Source of the DNA: Anaerolineae bacterium | GTDB taxonomy: Bacteria; Chloroflexota; Anaerolineae; JAAYZQ01 | Reading direction: 5' to 3' | Assembly (NCBI GenBank): GCA_016926595.1 | Contig: JAFGOG010000186.1 | Location: 1-6,323 of the forward strand | DNA length: 6,323 nucleotides | In this document: in pieces, positions 1 through 5,795 of the stretch | Layout: each line of letters opens with the position of its first letter | Numbering within the stretch: the stretch's first letter is position 1 | Position numbers and translations under genes: made by a program | Notes under the pieces: generated by a model | Told to the model about the DNA's origin: nothing | What the model saw: the letters and a program-made list of their open reading frames with translations, nothing else | The model's database searches: none

Positions 1-623
1 AAGCCCACAGACGGCAGACCGTACAAAGCGATCTGGTTCCAGGTGACGCTGTCCCTCCAGCCCGGCCCAGATGGTGCCCAGGTGAGCGCAATCCCATTTC
101 CCTGAATGAGCCGGGCGCCATAAGCGCCATCGTCCACGCGGTTTGCCACACGGATGGTCGGTCCAACCGCCAGCCCCAGACCAAACAGAAGGGGCAGGCC
201 GATGGCGAGGAGGTAATGCAGATTGCGCCGCCACCAGCGCGGGTCAGGCGCGCCCGGTATCTGTCTGCGGCGCCGCGCTTCGAGCAGGAACAGAACGCCG
301 ACGAGCGCCAGAAGCCCACTGACCGGGAGCCAGCTCAACACAATCGGCACGCTCAGCTCAAAGCGCTCGGCAGCGTTCCACAGCATCCAAGCGTAAAAGC
401 CTGTGCCTGCGCCGATCAGCAGGCAGGCACCGAGGCGCGGCCAGGTCAGTGCGATGAGCGTGAGTGCCATGCACACGCCTGCCGGCAGCAAGAAGAACAG
501 CCACTCGAAGGGAGCATACCAGCCTTCGTGGAACATCTCTATTACGCCCCAGAGAGTCCACGAGCAGGTGGCCATAAGGCAGAGGAACAGAGCCAAGTTT
601 CCCGCCGACACGCGCTTTTTCAT
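1..623 (-). CDS. Multi-pass membrane protein, C-terminal part beyond the window
   Basis: The frame from ATG at 623 stays open for 207 codons to the left edge, so the gene is truncated by the window. The start is supported by AGGTG six bases upstream and by the MKKR opening followed by a hydrophobic stretch. About five membrane segments are visible, near residues 9-29, 40-60, 63-82, 92-114 and 135-156. A basic loop (EARRRRQ, 115-121, and RWWRR, 129-133) separates the fourth and fifth and is probably cytoplasmic. After the last segment the chain becomes soluble and Trp-rich, with GNGIALTWAPSGPGW at about 175-189. I do not recognise the family with confidence. The tail vaguely recalls domains of the DUF1566 or formylglycine-generating type that follow membrane anchors, but this is a weak impression. 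It lies 89 bp after the nitroreductase gene in the same direction and may be the last gene of the operon or separately transcribed. Confidence 0.75.
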   Translation of the reverse strand, partial: MKKRVSAGNLALFLCLMATCSWTLWGVIEMFHEGWYAPFEWLFFLLPAGVCMALTLIALTWPRLGACLLIGAGTGFYAWMLWNAAERFELSVPIVLSWLPVSGLLALVGVLFLLEARRRRQIPGAPDPRWWRRNLHYLLAIGLPLLFGLGLAVGPTIRVANRVDDGAYGARLIQGNGIALTWAPSGPGWRDSVTWNQIALYGLPSVG

Positions 624-681
624 GGTGTGCACCTGGAACAAGTCGCCACACAATCCACGCCTGGACAAGAGTTACCAAAAC

Positions 682-708
682 CTTCGTTGCCTTGGTGTCC
701 TTGGTGGT
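682..708. repeat. Three tandem 9-base units in the intergenic gap
   Basis: Three adjacent 9-base units resembling CTTGGTGTC (plus-strand reading) fill 682-690, 691-699 and 700-708. The first is the most divergent. They end five bases before the stop codon of the nitroreductase gene. Degenerate nonamer arrays of this kind (CTTCGTGTC/CTTGGTGTC) occur, from memory, in intergenic DNA of many unrelated bacteria. Their function is unknown. Confidence 0.6.
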
Positions 709-712
709 TGAA

Positions 713-1234
713 TCATTCCAAATGGGTCACCACCTCGCCCAGCGGCCGGCGCGGCCGCCGGCCGGGCGCTTCCGCCGGCTTGCCGATCGGTAGGATGGCG
801 ATTGGCCGGTGGTGAGCGGGCAGGTCCAGGACGCGAACCGCCTCGCTCTCGTCAAAGTCGCCTATCCAGCAACTACCCCATCCGAGCGCCGCGGCCGCCA
901 GCAGGATGTGCTCCACGGCGGCGGCGGTATCCTGCAGGCAGTAGAGATCGCGGCCCCGCCGGCCATATCGTTCCGCCGACCCTTCGGCGTCGGCGCAGAC
1001 AACGATAGCCACCGGCGCCTGGCCGATAAAGCCCTGGCCGTGGGCGGCCGCGACCAGCCTCTCGCGCAGCTCCGGGTCGCGCACGATGTAAAAGTGCCAC
1101 GGCTGGCGGTTCCCCGCCGACGGCGCGAGGATAGCCACGTTGAGCAGGCGCACTACCGTCTCCGGCGGGACCTCTACCGCCGGATCAAAGCGGCGCACGC
1201 TGCGCCTTGATTCGATCGTTTCAAAAAAGTCCAT
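713..1234 (-). CDS. Nitroreductase-family flavoprotein
   Basis: This 173-residue protein belongs to the FMN-dependent nitroreductase fold, whose members transfer electrons from NAD(P)H to nitroaromatics, quinones or flavins. Family marks in order are RRSVRRF (10-16), which contacts the FMN phosphate, APSAGNRQPW (37-46), and a long helix QDTAAAVEHILLAAAALGWG (101-120). After the helix come SCWIGDF (121-127) and AILPIGKPAE (146-155). The length is normal for the short, single-domain members, which act as homodimers in the cytoplasm. The start at 1234 is chosen because GAGGAAG lies just upstream and the protein then opens at the conserved MDFFETIESRRS. An in-frame GTG at 1294 would add 20 unconserved residues, overlap surE and translate through a hairpin. 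The substrate cannot be told from the sequence. It follows surE by 41 bp and is probably co-transcribed. The link to serine metabolism is unclear. Confidence 0.9.
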   Translation of the reverse strand: MDFFETIESRRSVRRFDPAVEVPPETVVRLLNVAILAPSAGNRQPWHFYIVRDPELRERLVAAAHGQGFIGQAPVAIVVCADAEGSAERYGRRGRDLYCLQDTAAAVEHILLAAAALGWGSCWIGDFDESEAVRVLDLPAHHRPIAILPIGKPAEAPGRRPRRPLGEVVTHLE

Positions 1235-1250
1235 GCTCTTCCTCTTGCGG

Positions 1251-1270
1251 GGCAGGCAGGAATGCCTACC
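1251..1270 (-). repeat. Short inverted repeat between surE and the nitroreductase gene
   Basis: On the minus strand GGTAGGC pairs with GCCTGCC across a 6-base loop, and the only non-Watson-Crick position is a G-U pair, which forms in the minus-strand RNA. It lies between the surE stop (1276) and the ribosome binding site of the next gene. There is no U-run after it, so it is more likely an RNA-stability or repeat-derived hairpin than a terminator. Confidence 0.5.
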
Positions 1271-1275
1271 GGTCC

Positions 1276-2091
1276 TTACCGTGGGAAGGTCCACGTCCGC
1301 AGATCTGGCAGCAGCTCGTGGGCGGTCAGATCCAGGCGCATCGGCGTGACCGACACGTACCCGTTGGCCACAGCCCAGATATCGGTACCCTCGTCCAGGT
1401 GTCCGCCGGGTATGTCACCGCCGATCCAGTAGTAGGGCCGGCTGCGGGGGTCCTGGCGCTCGATCAGCACGTCACGGTAGACACGCCGGCCCATGCGGCT
1501 GATCGCCACGCCCTTAACCTCCGAACCGGGCGGCAGGCAGGGTACGTTCACGTTGAGAAAGACGCCGGCCGGCAGTCCCCGGCGCAGCACCTGGGCAGCT
1601 ACCCCGGCCGCGACCTGGGCCGCCAGGCCGAAATCGTGGCTCTCGTAGCTGTCAAGCGACACGGCCACCGCCGGCAGCCCAAAGATGACCGCCTCCATCG
1701 CCCCGGCCACGGTGCCCGAGTAGGTCACGTCGTGGCCCAGGTTTGGCCCCTGGTTGATGCCCGACACCACCAGGTCGGGCCGCTGGGGCAGGATCCCCAG
1801 CAGGGCCAAGGCCACGCAGTCGGATGGGGTCCCGGTGGTGGTGTAGGCATCGGTCCCGTCGGGCAGCGGCACGTGGCCAACCCGCAGCGGCTTGTGCATC
1901 GTCTTGGTGTGTCCCGCCGCCGACCAGTTGTGATCCGGGGCAAAAACGATCAGTTGGGCCAGCGGCGCCAGGGCTTGTCGGAGGGCGTCGAGCCCGGGCG
2001 CGTTGATGCCGTCGTCGTTGGTCAGTAGAATAGAAAACCCGGTCCCCCGCTCGGCGGGAGACCGGGCTTCTGCTCGGCTAGAGTCGCTCAT
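1276..2091 (-). CDS. surE: 5'/3'-nucleotidase SurE
   Basis: SurE is a metal-dependent cytoplasmic phosphatase acting on nucleoside 5'- and 3'-monophosphates (EC 3.1.3.5), and in some species on short polyphosphate. All family motifs are present counting from ATG at 2091: LLTNDDGINAPG (22-33) with metal-binding D26 and D27, APDHNWSAAGH (51-61) with S57, TTGTPSDCVALA (85-96), SGINQGPNLG (110-119) with N113, and TYSGTVAGAMEA (123-134). The metal ligands are shifted by 18 residues from the Thermotoga numbering I remember (8, 9, 39, 95), so the core is intact and the first 18 residues are extra. The extension MSDSSRAEARSPAERGTG coincides with a strong hairpin at 2038-2066. ATG at 2091 has no good ribosome binding site, and a TTG at 2100 is the only other nearby start. 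The start overlaps the end of the DUF1015 gene by 14 bases, which suggests translational coupling. At 271 residues it is slightly longer than usual. Confidence 0.95.
   Translation of the reverse strand: MSDSSRAEARSPAERGTGFSILLTNDDGINAPGLDALRQALAPLAQLIVFAPDHNWSAAGHTKTMHKPLRVGHVPLPDGTDAYTTTGTPSDCVALALLGILPQRPDLVVSGINQGPNLGHDVTYSGTVAGAMEAVIFGLPAVAVSLDSYESHDFGLAAQVAAGVAAQVLRRGLPAGVFLNVNVPCLPPGSEVKGVAISRMGRRVYRDVLIERQDPRSRPYYWIGGDIPGGHLDEGTDIWAVANGYVSVTPMRLDLTAHELLPDLRTWTFPR
2038..2066 (-). terminator. Terminator-like hairpin inside the 5' end of surE
   Basis: In the minus-strand RNA CCCGGTCTCCCGC pairs over 13 positions with GCGGGGGACCGGG around a 3-base loop. One pair is G-U, so the stem is complete only in the minus-strand transcript. 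TTTTCTATTCT follows at once, and AGAAG precedes. It begins 12 bases after the DUF1015 stop codon, exactly where an intrinsic terminator for that gene would be, yet it lies within the surE reading frame. It may end part of the transcription before surE, act as an attenuator, or shape the surE translation start. Confidence 0.6.
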
Positions 2092-3403
2092 CGGCCCCAA
2101 CGTCCAACATAACTAGGCCGGAGATCATCTTGGGATAAAAATCGGTGGACTTTTGCGGCATTTTTTCGCCCTTGTCGGAGCAGGCCTTGACCTCGACGAT
2201 GCGTGTCGGGTTGAGGATGAACAGGCAGGTCGCGCGGCCAGCGTCCACCTCGGCCAGTGCCTGGTTCAGGTCGCGGAAATAGTCGAGGTAGGTCTTGGCC
2301 TCCACCTGCGCCTTGGAGATGTCCATCACCCGCTCGATGGCCAGTTCGTGCAGGATGCTCACGTCGAGTTGGCGCCACTCTGGGGCGCGGTCGGGCACGA
2401 TCCGGTCCATGATCCCGGCGCCTTTGAGCCGGAGTAGGTGGTAGCCGCCATCGTAAAAGCCGATCCGCCGGTCCTCGGCCGTGGCCAGGGACAGGGCCGC
2501 CTCCAACGCCCCCCAGTCCGGCAAGGAGGTTACCTCAAAGTACTCGGCGGCGCCGGCCAGGATCTGGGCCGGCGTCTTGGCCGTATAGTCGTGGATCAGC
2601 CGGTGAGTGGGCAGGATCACCAGGCCCGGATCGTCCATGCTGACCATGCTGATCAGGGCATAGTTGAACGCGGCCCTGGGTGAGGCCTTGGGGTGCCTTT
2701 GTCGCATCTCAGCCCGGTAGTTGAGCGCCGTCTCGTAGCGGTGGTGCCCGTCGGCGATGATCAGCCCGGTCTTGGGCGCCATCTCGGCGGCGACGGCGGC
2801 CAGGACGTCGGGGGCGGTGACCACCCACATCTGCTGCCGCACGTCCTTCTCGAACAGCTCATACACGTCCACGTCGGCCGGGCGTCCGCCGATGGCGCTG
2901 TCGAACAGGGCGTCGATCCGGCGCTGCGGGTCGGGATAGAGCATAAAGATCAGCTCAAAGTTCACGGCCGTCGCCCGCAGCAGGTTGAGGCGGTCCACCT
3001 TCGGGCCAGACAGGGTCCGCTCATGGGGCAGGACGATCCCCTCTTCGAACTCGGCCAGTTGAAAGGCGGTGAGGAATGCGTTGCGGGTTCGCTGCTGGCC
3101 GCCGGGCAGGGTGAAGGTCTGACGGTAGACGTACAGGGCCGGCCGGGTCTCGGGCAGCAGGTAACCGGCGTCCAGCCAGGTCCGGTAATAGTCGCGGGCG
3201 CGGGAATAGACGTCGTGACCCGGTCGATCGTCCTCGTACTCTTTGCCCTTGATCAGGCGGGTGACATTGTACGGGTGCAGGTCGTAGTACTTGTCCTGCA
3301 GGTCGGGGCCGATCCGATCGTAGGGCTGGCTGACGACCTTGCTCAGGTCGCCAACCTTGTTCGGGTTGTAGCGGATTCCGCGAAAGGCTGCAATCGTGGC
3401 CAT
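2078..3403 (-). CDS. DUF1015 family protein, possible serine/phosphoserine enzyme
   Basis: This 441-residue cytoplasmic protein is a full-length DUF1015 member. Diagnostic parts are FRGIRYNPNKVGDLSKVVSQPYD (7-29, split here by family variation), HPYNVTRLIKG (43-53), LPHERTLSGPKVDRL (125-139), ADGHHRYETALNYR (217-230), ILPTHRLI (263-270) and GEKMPQKSTDFYPK (412-425). No signal peptide or membrane segment is seen. Its function has not been established to my knowledge. The DGHHR motif with an upstream PHE resembles the active-site pattern of ParB-fold free-serine kinases (SerK, SbnI), and DUF1015 genes often neighbour serA and serC-type genes. A role in converting serine and O-phosphoserine is therefore a reasonable inference and not a demonstrated activity. 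It starts 3 bp after the serA stop (TGA GCC ATG) without its own strong ribosome binding site, so it is probably translated by re-initiation. It ends 14 bases inside surE. Confidence 0.9.
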   Translation of the reverse strand: MATIAAFRGIRYNPNKVGDLSKVVSQPYDRIGPDLQDKYYDLHPYNVTRLIKGKEYEDDRPGHDVYSRARDYYRTWLDAGYLLPETRPALYVYRQTFTLPGGQQRTRNAFLTAFQLAEFEEGIVLPHERTLSGPKVDRLNLLRATAVNFELIFMLYPDPQRRIDALFDSAIGGRPADVDVYELFEKDVRQQMWVVTAPDVLAAVAAEMAPKTGLIIADGHHRYETALNYRAEMRQRHPKASPRAAFNYALISMVSMDDPGLVILPTHRLIHDYTAKTPAQILAGAAEYFEVTSLPDWGALEAALSLATAEDRRIGFYDGGYHLLRLKGAGIMDRIVPDRAPEWRQLDVSILHELAIERVMDISKAQVEAKTYLDYFRDLNQALAEVDAGRATCLFILNPTRIVEVKACSDKGEKMPQKSTDFYPKMISGLVMLDVGADERL

Positions 3404-3406
3404 GGC

Positions 3407-4336
3407 TCAAAAGTTCTTTTTGTAGCAATCGATCAGGATGTCGGCCACCTCGGCCCCGACGCGGCCCTGGCCTTCGGAGGTGCTGGCGCCGATGTGGGGC
3501 GAGCCGATGACCAGATTGAACCCGTTCGCGTCCTTGAGCGAGAAGAGTTTGGCGTTGCCCGGGTTTACCTTCTCGTCAGCGAACACGTCCATCGCCGCAC
3601 CGGCCACCTTGCCGCTGACCAGCGCGTCGTACAGGGCTTCCTCGTCGACCGTACCGCCGCGGCCGCAGTTGATGATATACACCCCCTGCTTCATCTTGGC
3701 GAATGCCTCGGCGTTAAGCAGGTTAGCCGTGTCTCCCGTCTTGGGCACGTGGAGCGAGATGTAATCGGCCTGGGCCAGCAGCTTGTCCAGCTTGACCTGC
3801 TTGGCATAACGCACCTTGACCGGGGTGCGCCGCCAGAAGAGGACCTTCATGCCCAGGGCCGCCGCCCGCTTGCCCACCGCCTGGCCAATGTTGCCAAAGC
3901 CGATGAGGCCCAGTGTCTTGCCGGCAATCTCGGAGCCTACCAGCTCCTTCTTCTTCCACTCACCAGCGGCCATGCTGGCCGACGCTTGGGGGATTTTGCG
4001 CGCCAGGGCCAGCAGGTAACCGATCGCGAGCTCGGCCACCGAATCGGCGCTGGCCTTGGGGGTGTTGCGCACGGCGATGCCCTTGCTCTCGGCGTATTTG
4101 ACTTCAATGTTGTCCAGGCCCACGCCGCCGCGGACCAGGATCTTCAAGTTGGCGCCGGCGTCGATCACCTCTTTGGTGATCCGGGTCCGGCTGCGGACGA
4201 CCATGCCGTGGTACTGGCCGGCGTCGCGCAGCAGCTCCTCTGGGGTGATGGTCGGCCGGTTGTCGACCTCGATGCCCGCCGCCCGGATCAGGTCGAGCGC
4301 CGATGCTTCGGTCTTGTCACAGATGAGCAACTTCAT
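3407..4336 (-). CDS. serA: D-3-phosphoglycerate dehydrogenase, short form without ACT domain
   Basis: The enzyme oxidises 3-phosphoglycerate to 3-phosphohydroxypyruvate, the first step of serine synthesis (EC 1.1.1.95). This 309-residue protein has the substrate-binding half with VRGGVGLDNIE (68-78) and the nucleotide-binding half with GFGNIG (146-151). The catalytic set is complete: R226 in NCGRGG, E255 in DVFADEK and H281 in SPHIGAST. The chain ends after the core, so it lacks the ACT domain through which many SerA proteins are inhibited by serine, and feedback inhibition by that route is not expected. After the second beta strand the sequence is LFWRRTP (166-172), with R169 where NAD-specific relatives have Asp, which points to NADP(H) or mixed cofactor use. 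Other 2-hydroxyacid dehydrogenases (glyoxylate or hydroxypyruvate reductase) are possible, but the neighbours favour SerA. The start has GGAGGG nine bases upstream. Confidence 0.88.
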   Translation of the reverse strand: MKLLICDKTEASALDLIRAAGIEVDNRPTITPEELLRDAGQYHGMVVRSRTRITKEVIDAGANLKILVRGGVGLDNIEVKYAESKGIAVRNTPKASADSVAELAIGYLLALARKIPQASASMAAGEWKKKELVGSEIAGKTLGLIGFGNIGQAVGKRAAALGMKVLFWRRTPVKVRYAKQVKLDKLLAQADYISLHVPKTGDTANLLNAEAFAKMKQGVYIINCGRGGTVDEEALYDALVSGKVAGAAMDVFADEKVNPGNAKLFSLKDANGFNLVIGSPHIGASTSEGQGRVGAEVADILIDCYKKNF

Positions 4337-4341
4337 GGTTT

Positions 4342-4350
4342 ACTCCCTCC
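4342..4350 (-). promoter_or_regulatory. Ribosome binding site of serA
   Basis: On the minus strand AGGAGGGAG lies about seven bases before ATG at 4336. It is a strong match to the Shine-Dalgarno consensus and fixes the serA start, which also gives the canonical MKLLICD opening. It directly follows the inverted repeat at 4353-4395. Confidence 0.75.
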
Positions 4351-4352
4351 TA

Positions 4353-4395
4353 TAGGGGCGACCCCCTGTGGTCGCTCTCCCCTGTGGTCGCCCTA
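4353..4395 (-). repeat. Dispersed-type inverted repeat with internal 13-base direct repeat
   Basis: On the plus strand TAGGGGCGACC (4353-4363) is the inverse of GGTCGCCCTA (4386-4395) with one base missing. Within it CCCCTGTGGTCGC occurs twice, at 4363-4375 and 4379-4391, 16 bases apart. The outer end supplies the TAG stop of the aminotransferase gene, and the other end abuts the serA ribosome binding site. Elements built on TAGGGGCGACC are, from memory, common dispersed intergenic hairpins in Chloroflexota and cyanobacteria. It could form a stem in the transcript and set the relative stability of the two halves of the message. Confidence 0.7.
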
Positions 4396-5463
4396 AGCAA
4401 ACCCCAGGACTTCATTCATCTGGCCGATCAGCCATTCGATGTCGGCCACCTGCAGGTCACCCATGTGGGCGATGCGGAAGCACTTGTCCTTGAGATCGCC
4501 ATAACCGTTGCCGATCACCGCCCCGCGCTTGCCCATCTCGTCCTTGAATTTGGCAAAGTCGAGGTTGCGGGTGTTGGCGATATTGGTCACAGTGTGCGAC
4601 AGGTAGCGCTCGTCGCCGTACAGGGCAAAGTACTTGCGCGCCCAGGCGCGGACGATCTCGGCCATCTTCAAGTGGCGGTCGAAGCGGTTTTCCAGGCCTT
4701 CGGCGAACATGTCGTCCATCTGCTTGTTGAGCGCCTGGATGAGGCTGATCGCCGGTGTGGCGGGCGTCTGGCTCTTCTCGTAGCGTTTGTCCATCTGGTC
4801 GTAGGCGAAATAGTGGCCGCGGTTGGGCACCTTCAACGCTCGCTCGCGGGCCCGGTCGCTGACGGCGCACACGGTCAGGCCAGGCGGCAGGGCGAAGCAC
4901 TTTTGCGTGCCGGCCAGGCACACGTCGAGCCCCCAGGCGTCGAACTCGATCTTGACCCCTGACATGCAGCTCACAGCGTCGACCAGGATCAGCACGTCGG
5001 GGTACTTGGCCCGGATCAGCGCCGCGGTCTCCTGGATCGGGTTCATGATGCCGGTGGCCGTCTCGTTCATCACCAGGGTGATGGCGTCGTAATCGGCCTT
5101 GGCCAGCGCGGCGTCGACCAGGTCAGCGGTGACGGCCTGGCCCAGCGGCACCTCCATCAAGTCACAGGCGATGCCGTTCTGCTTGGTGATGTCGTGCCAC
5201 CGCTTGGAAAAGGCGCCACAGGCGGTATTCAGAGCCCGCTTGACCGATGCCTGCCGCACCGAGCCTTCCATCATGCCTGTCGACGAGCAGGCATACAGGT
5301 AGACCCGTTGCCCGGTGTAGAGCAGCTTTTGCAGCTTGGGGGTCACTTCGGCTTGCAGGGTCGAGTATTCCTTTTCCCGGTGGCCGAGCATCGGCGCGGT
5401 CTGGGCCTGCAAGATCTCGTCCCGTACGTGGGTAGGACCCGGAATAAACAGCTTTTTGTACAT
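4393..5463 (-). CDS. Class V aminotransferase, probably phosphoserine or serine-pyruvate type
   Basis: This 356-residue PLP enzyme belongs to the alanine-glyoxylate/serine-pyruvate branch of class V aminotransferases. Visible marks are FIPGPTHVRDEI (6-17), the cofactor-anchoring SSTGMMEG (60-67), NETATGIMNP (133-142), VDAVSCMSG (161-169) with D162 that contacts the pyridine nitrogen, AGTQKCFALPPGL (184-196) with Schiff-base lysine K188, and RIAHMGD (330-336) with substrate-carboxylate R330. Its position directly before serA suggests that it converts 3-phosphohydroxypyruvate and glutamate to phosphoserine in place of a classical SerC. Serine-pyruvate or alanine-glyoxylate transamination is the main alternative. 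The start at 5463 is set by GGGAGG with six bases of spacing. It is the first gene of the operon, with a promoter about 140 bp upstream. The TAG stop is formed by the end of an inverted repeat. Confidence 0.9.
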   Translation of the reverse strand: MYKKLFIPGPTHVRDEILQAQTAPMLGHREKEYSTLQAEVTPKLQKLLYTGQRVYLYACSSTGMMEGSVRQASVKRALNTACGAFSKRWHDITKQNGIACDLMEVPLGQAVTADLVDAALAKADYDAITLVMNETATGIMNPIQETAALIRAKYPDVLILVDAVSCMSGVKIEFDAWGLDVCLAGTQKCFALPPGLTVCAVSDRARERALKVPNRGHYFAYDQMDKRYEKSQTPATPAISLIQALNKQMDDMFAEGLENRFDRHLKMAEIVRAWARKYFALYGDERYLSHTVTNIANTRNLDFAKFKDEMGKRGAVIGNGYGDLKDKCFRIAHMGDLQVADIEWLIGQMNEVLGFA

Positions 5464-5464
5464 G

Positions 5465-5482
5465 TCTTACCTCCCTGTAAGA
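5465..5482 (-). promoter_or_regulatory. Ribosome binding site in the loop of a small hairpin
   Basis: In the minus-strand RNA TCTTAC and GTAAGA form a perfect 6-bp stem around the loop AGGGAG, which is most of the Shine-Dalgarno sequence of the aminotransferase gene. The ATG follows two bases after the stem. The stem is AU-rich and weak. It may keep the site accessible or respond to temperature or a protein. Confidence 0.5.
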
Positions 5483-5601
5483 TATTGTGGCATTGGACTC
5501 GCAACGGCGTTGTGCTTGGCGATTCGAGACCGGTTCGCTTTCGTCCGTTTGGGAACAAAGAAGGCGACAAGTTCTCGTCTCGAGTCACGTGCCGCATGGT
5601 C

Positions 5602-5630
5602 ATTCTACCAGTCTTTGCGGAAATGGGCAA
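5602..5630 (-). promoter_or_regulatory. Sigma-70-type promoter of the minus-strand operon
   Basis: On the minus strand TTGCCC (5630-5625) and TAGAAT (5607-5602) are separated by exactly 17 bases, and TGG precedes the -10 box, making it an extended -10. The -35 box matches TTGACA at four of six positions and the -10 box matches TATAAT at five. Transcription would begin near 5595, giving a leader of about 130 nt before the aminotransferase ATG. I recognise no known riboswitch in that leader. Confidence 0.6.
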
Positions 5631-5664
5631 CTTGGCGATGGACTGTGGCGTAGGGGAGCGGTCG

Positions 5665-5685
5665 GCCATCAGCTATCAGCAGTCA
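5665..5685. repeat. Three tandem 7-base units, GCTATCA type
   Basis: Three adjacent heptamers of the GCTATCA type, with variants GCCATCA and GCAGTCA, fill 5665-5671, 5672-5678 and 5679-5685, between the two divergent promoters. Degenerate heptamer arrays of this kind are, from memory, widespread in bacterial intergenic DNA. Function unknown. Confidence 0.55.
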
Positions 5686-5760
5686 GATGCCGGTTTGGGG
5701 ATTGCTTTGTCACTAATGCTCCTCGCAGACAGACCTGGCTTTGGGGCGGGTGGGTCACTG

Positions 5761-5788
5761 TTGCAAAAAAGCCGGACTTTGGTATGAT
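5761..5788 (+). promoter_or_regulatory. Sigma-70-type promoter of the secreted-protein gene
   Basis: TTGCAA (5761-5766) and TATGAT (5783-5788) are separated by 16 bases, with TGG just before the -10 box as an extended -10. The -10 box matches at five of six positions. Transcription would begin near 5795, leaving a leader of about 234 nt before ATG at 6029. The run of six A after the -35 box may help binding of the polymerase. Confidence 0.6.
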
Positions 5789-5795
5789 ATGTGTG

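Noticed and set aside
216..815. Long open plus-strand frame of about 199 codons over the membrane-protein and nitroreductase genes
   Set aside because: It is antisense to an open frame with clear membrane segments and to a recognisable nitroreductase. Its own protein is low-complexity and lacks any family motif.
1235..1294. Extended nitroreductase start at GTG 1294
   Set aside because: It would add 20 unconserved residues, overlap surE and run through a hairpin, while ATG at 1234 has a good ribosome binding site and a conserved N-terminus.
2092..2100. TTG at 2100 as the surE start
   Set aside because: It adds only three residues, has no better ribosome binding site, and an ATG follows at 2091.
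2693..4396. Plus-strand open frame of 567 codons antisense to DUF1015 and serA
   Set aside because: Long antisense frames are expected opposite GC-rich genes. The two minus-strand genes carry complete family motifs, and this frame shows none.
5464..5594. Riboswitch or T-box in the leader of the serine operon
   Set aside because: I looked for glycine-riboswitch and T-box signatures and found none. Only a weak CAAC/GTTG hairpin and a distant GACTCG/CGAGTC pairing are visible.
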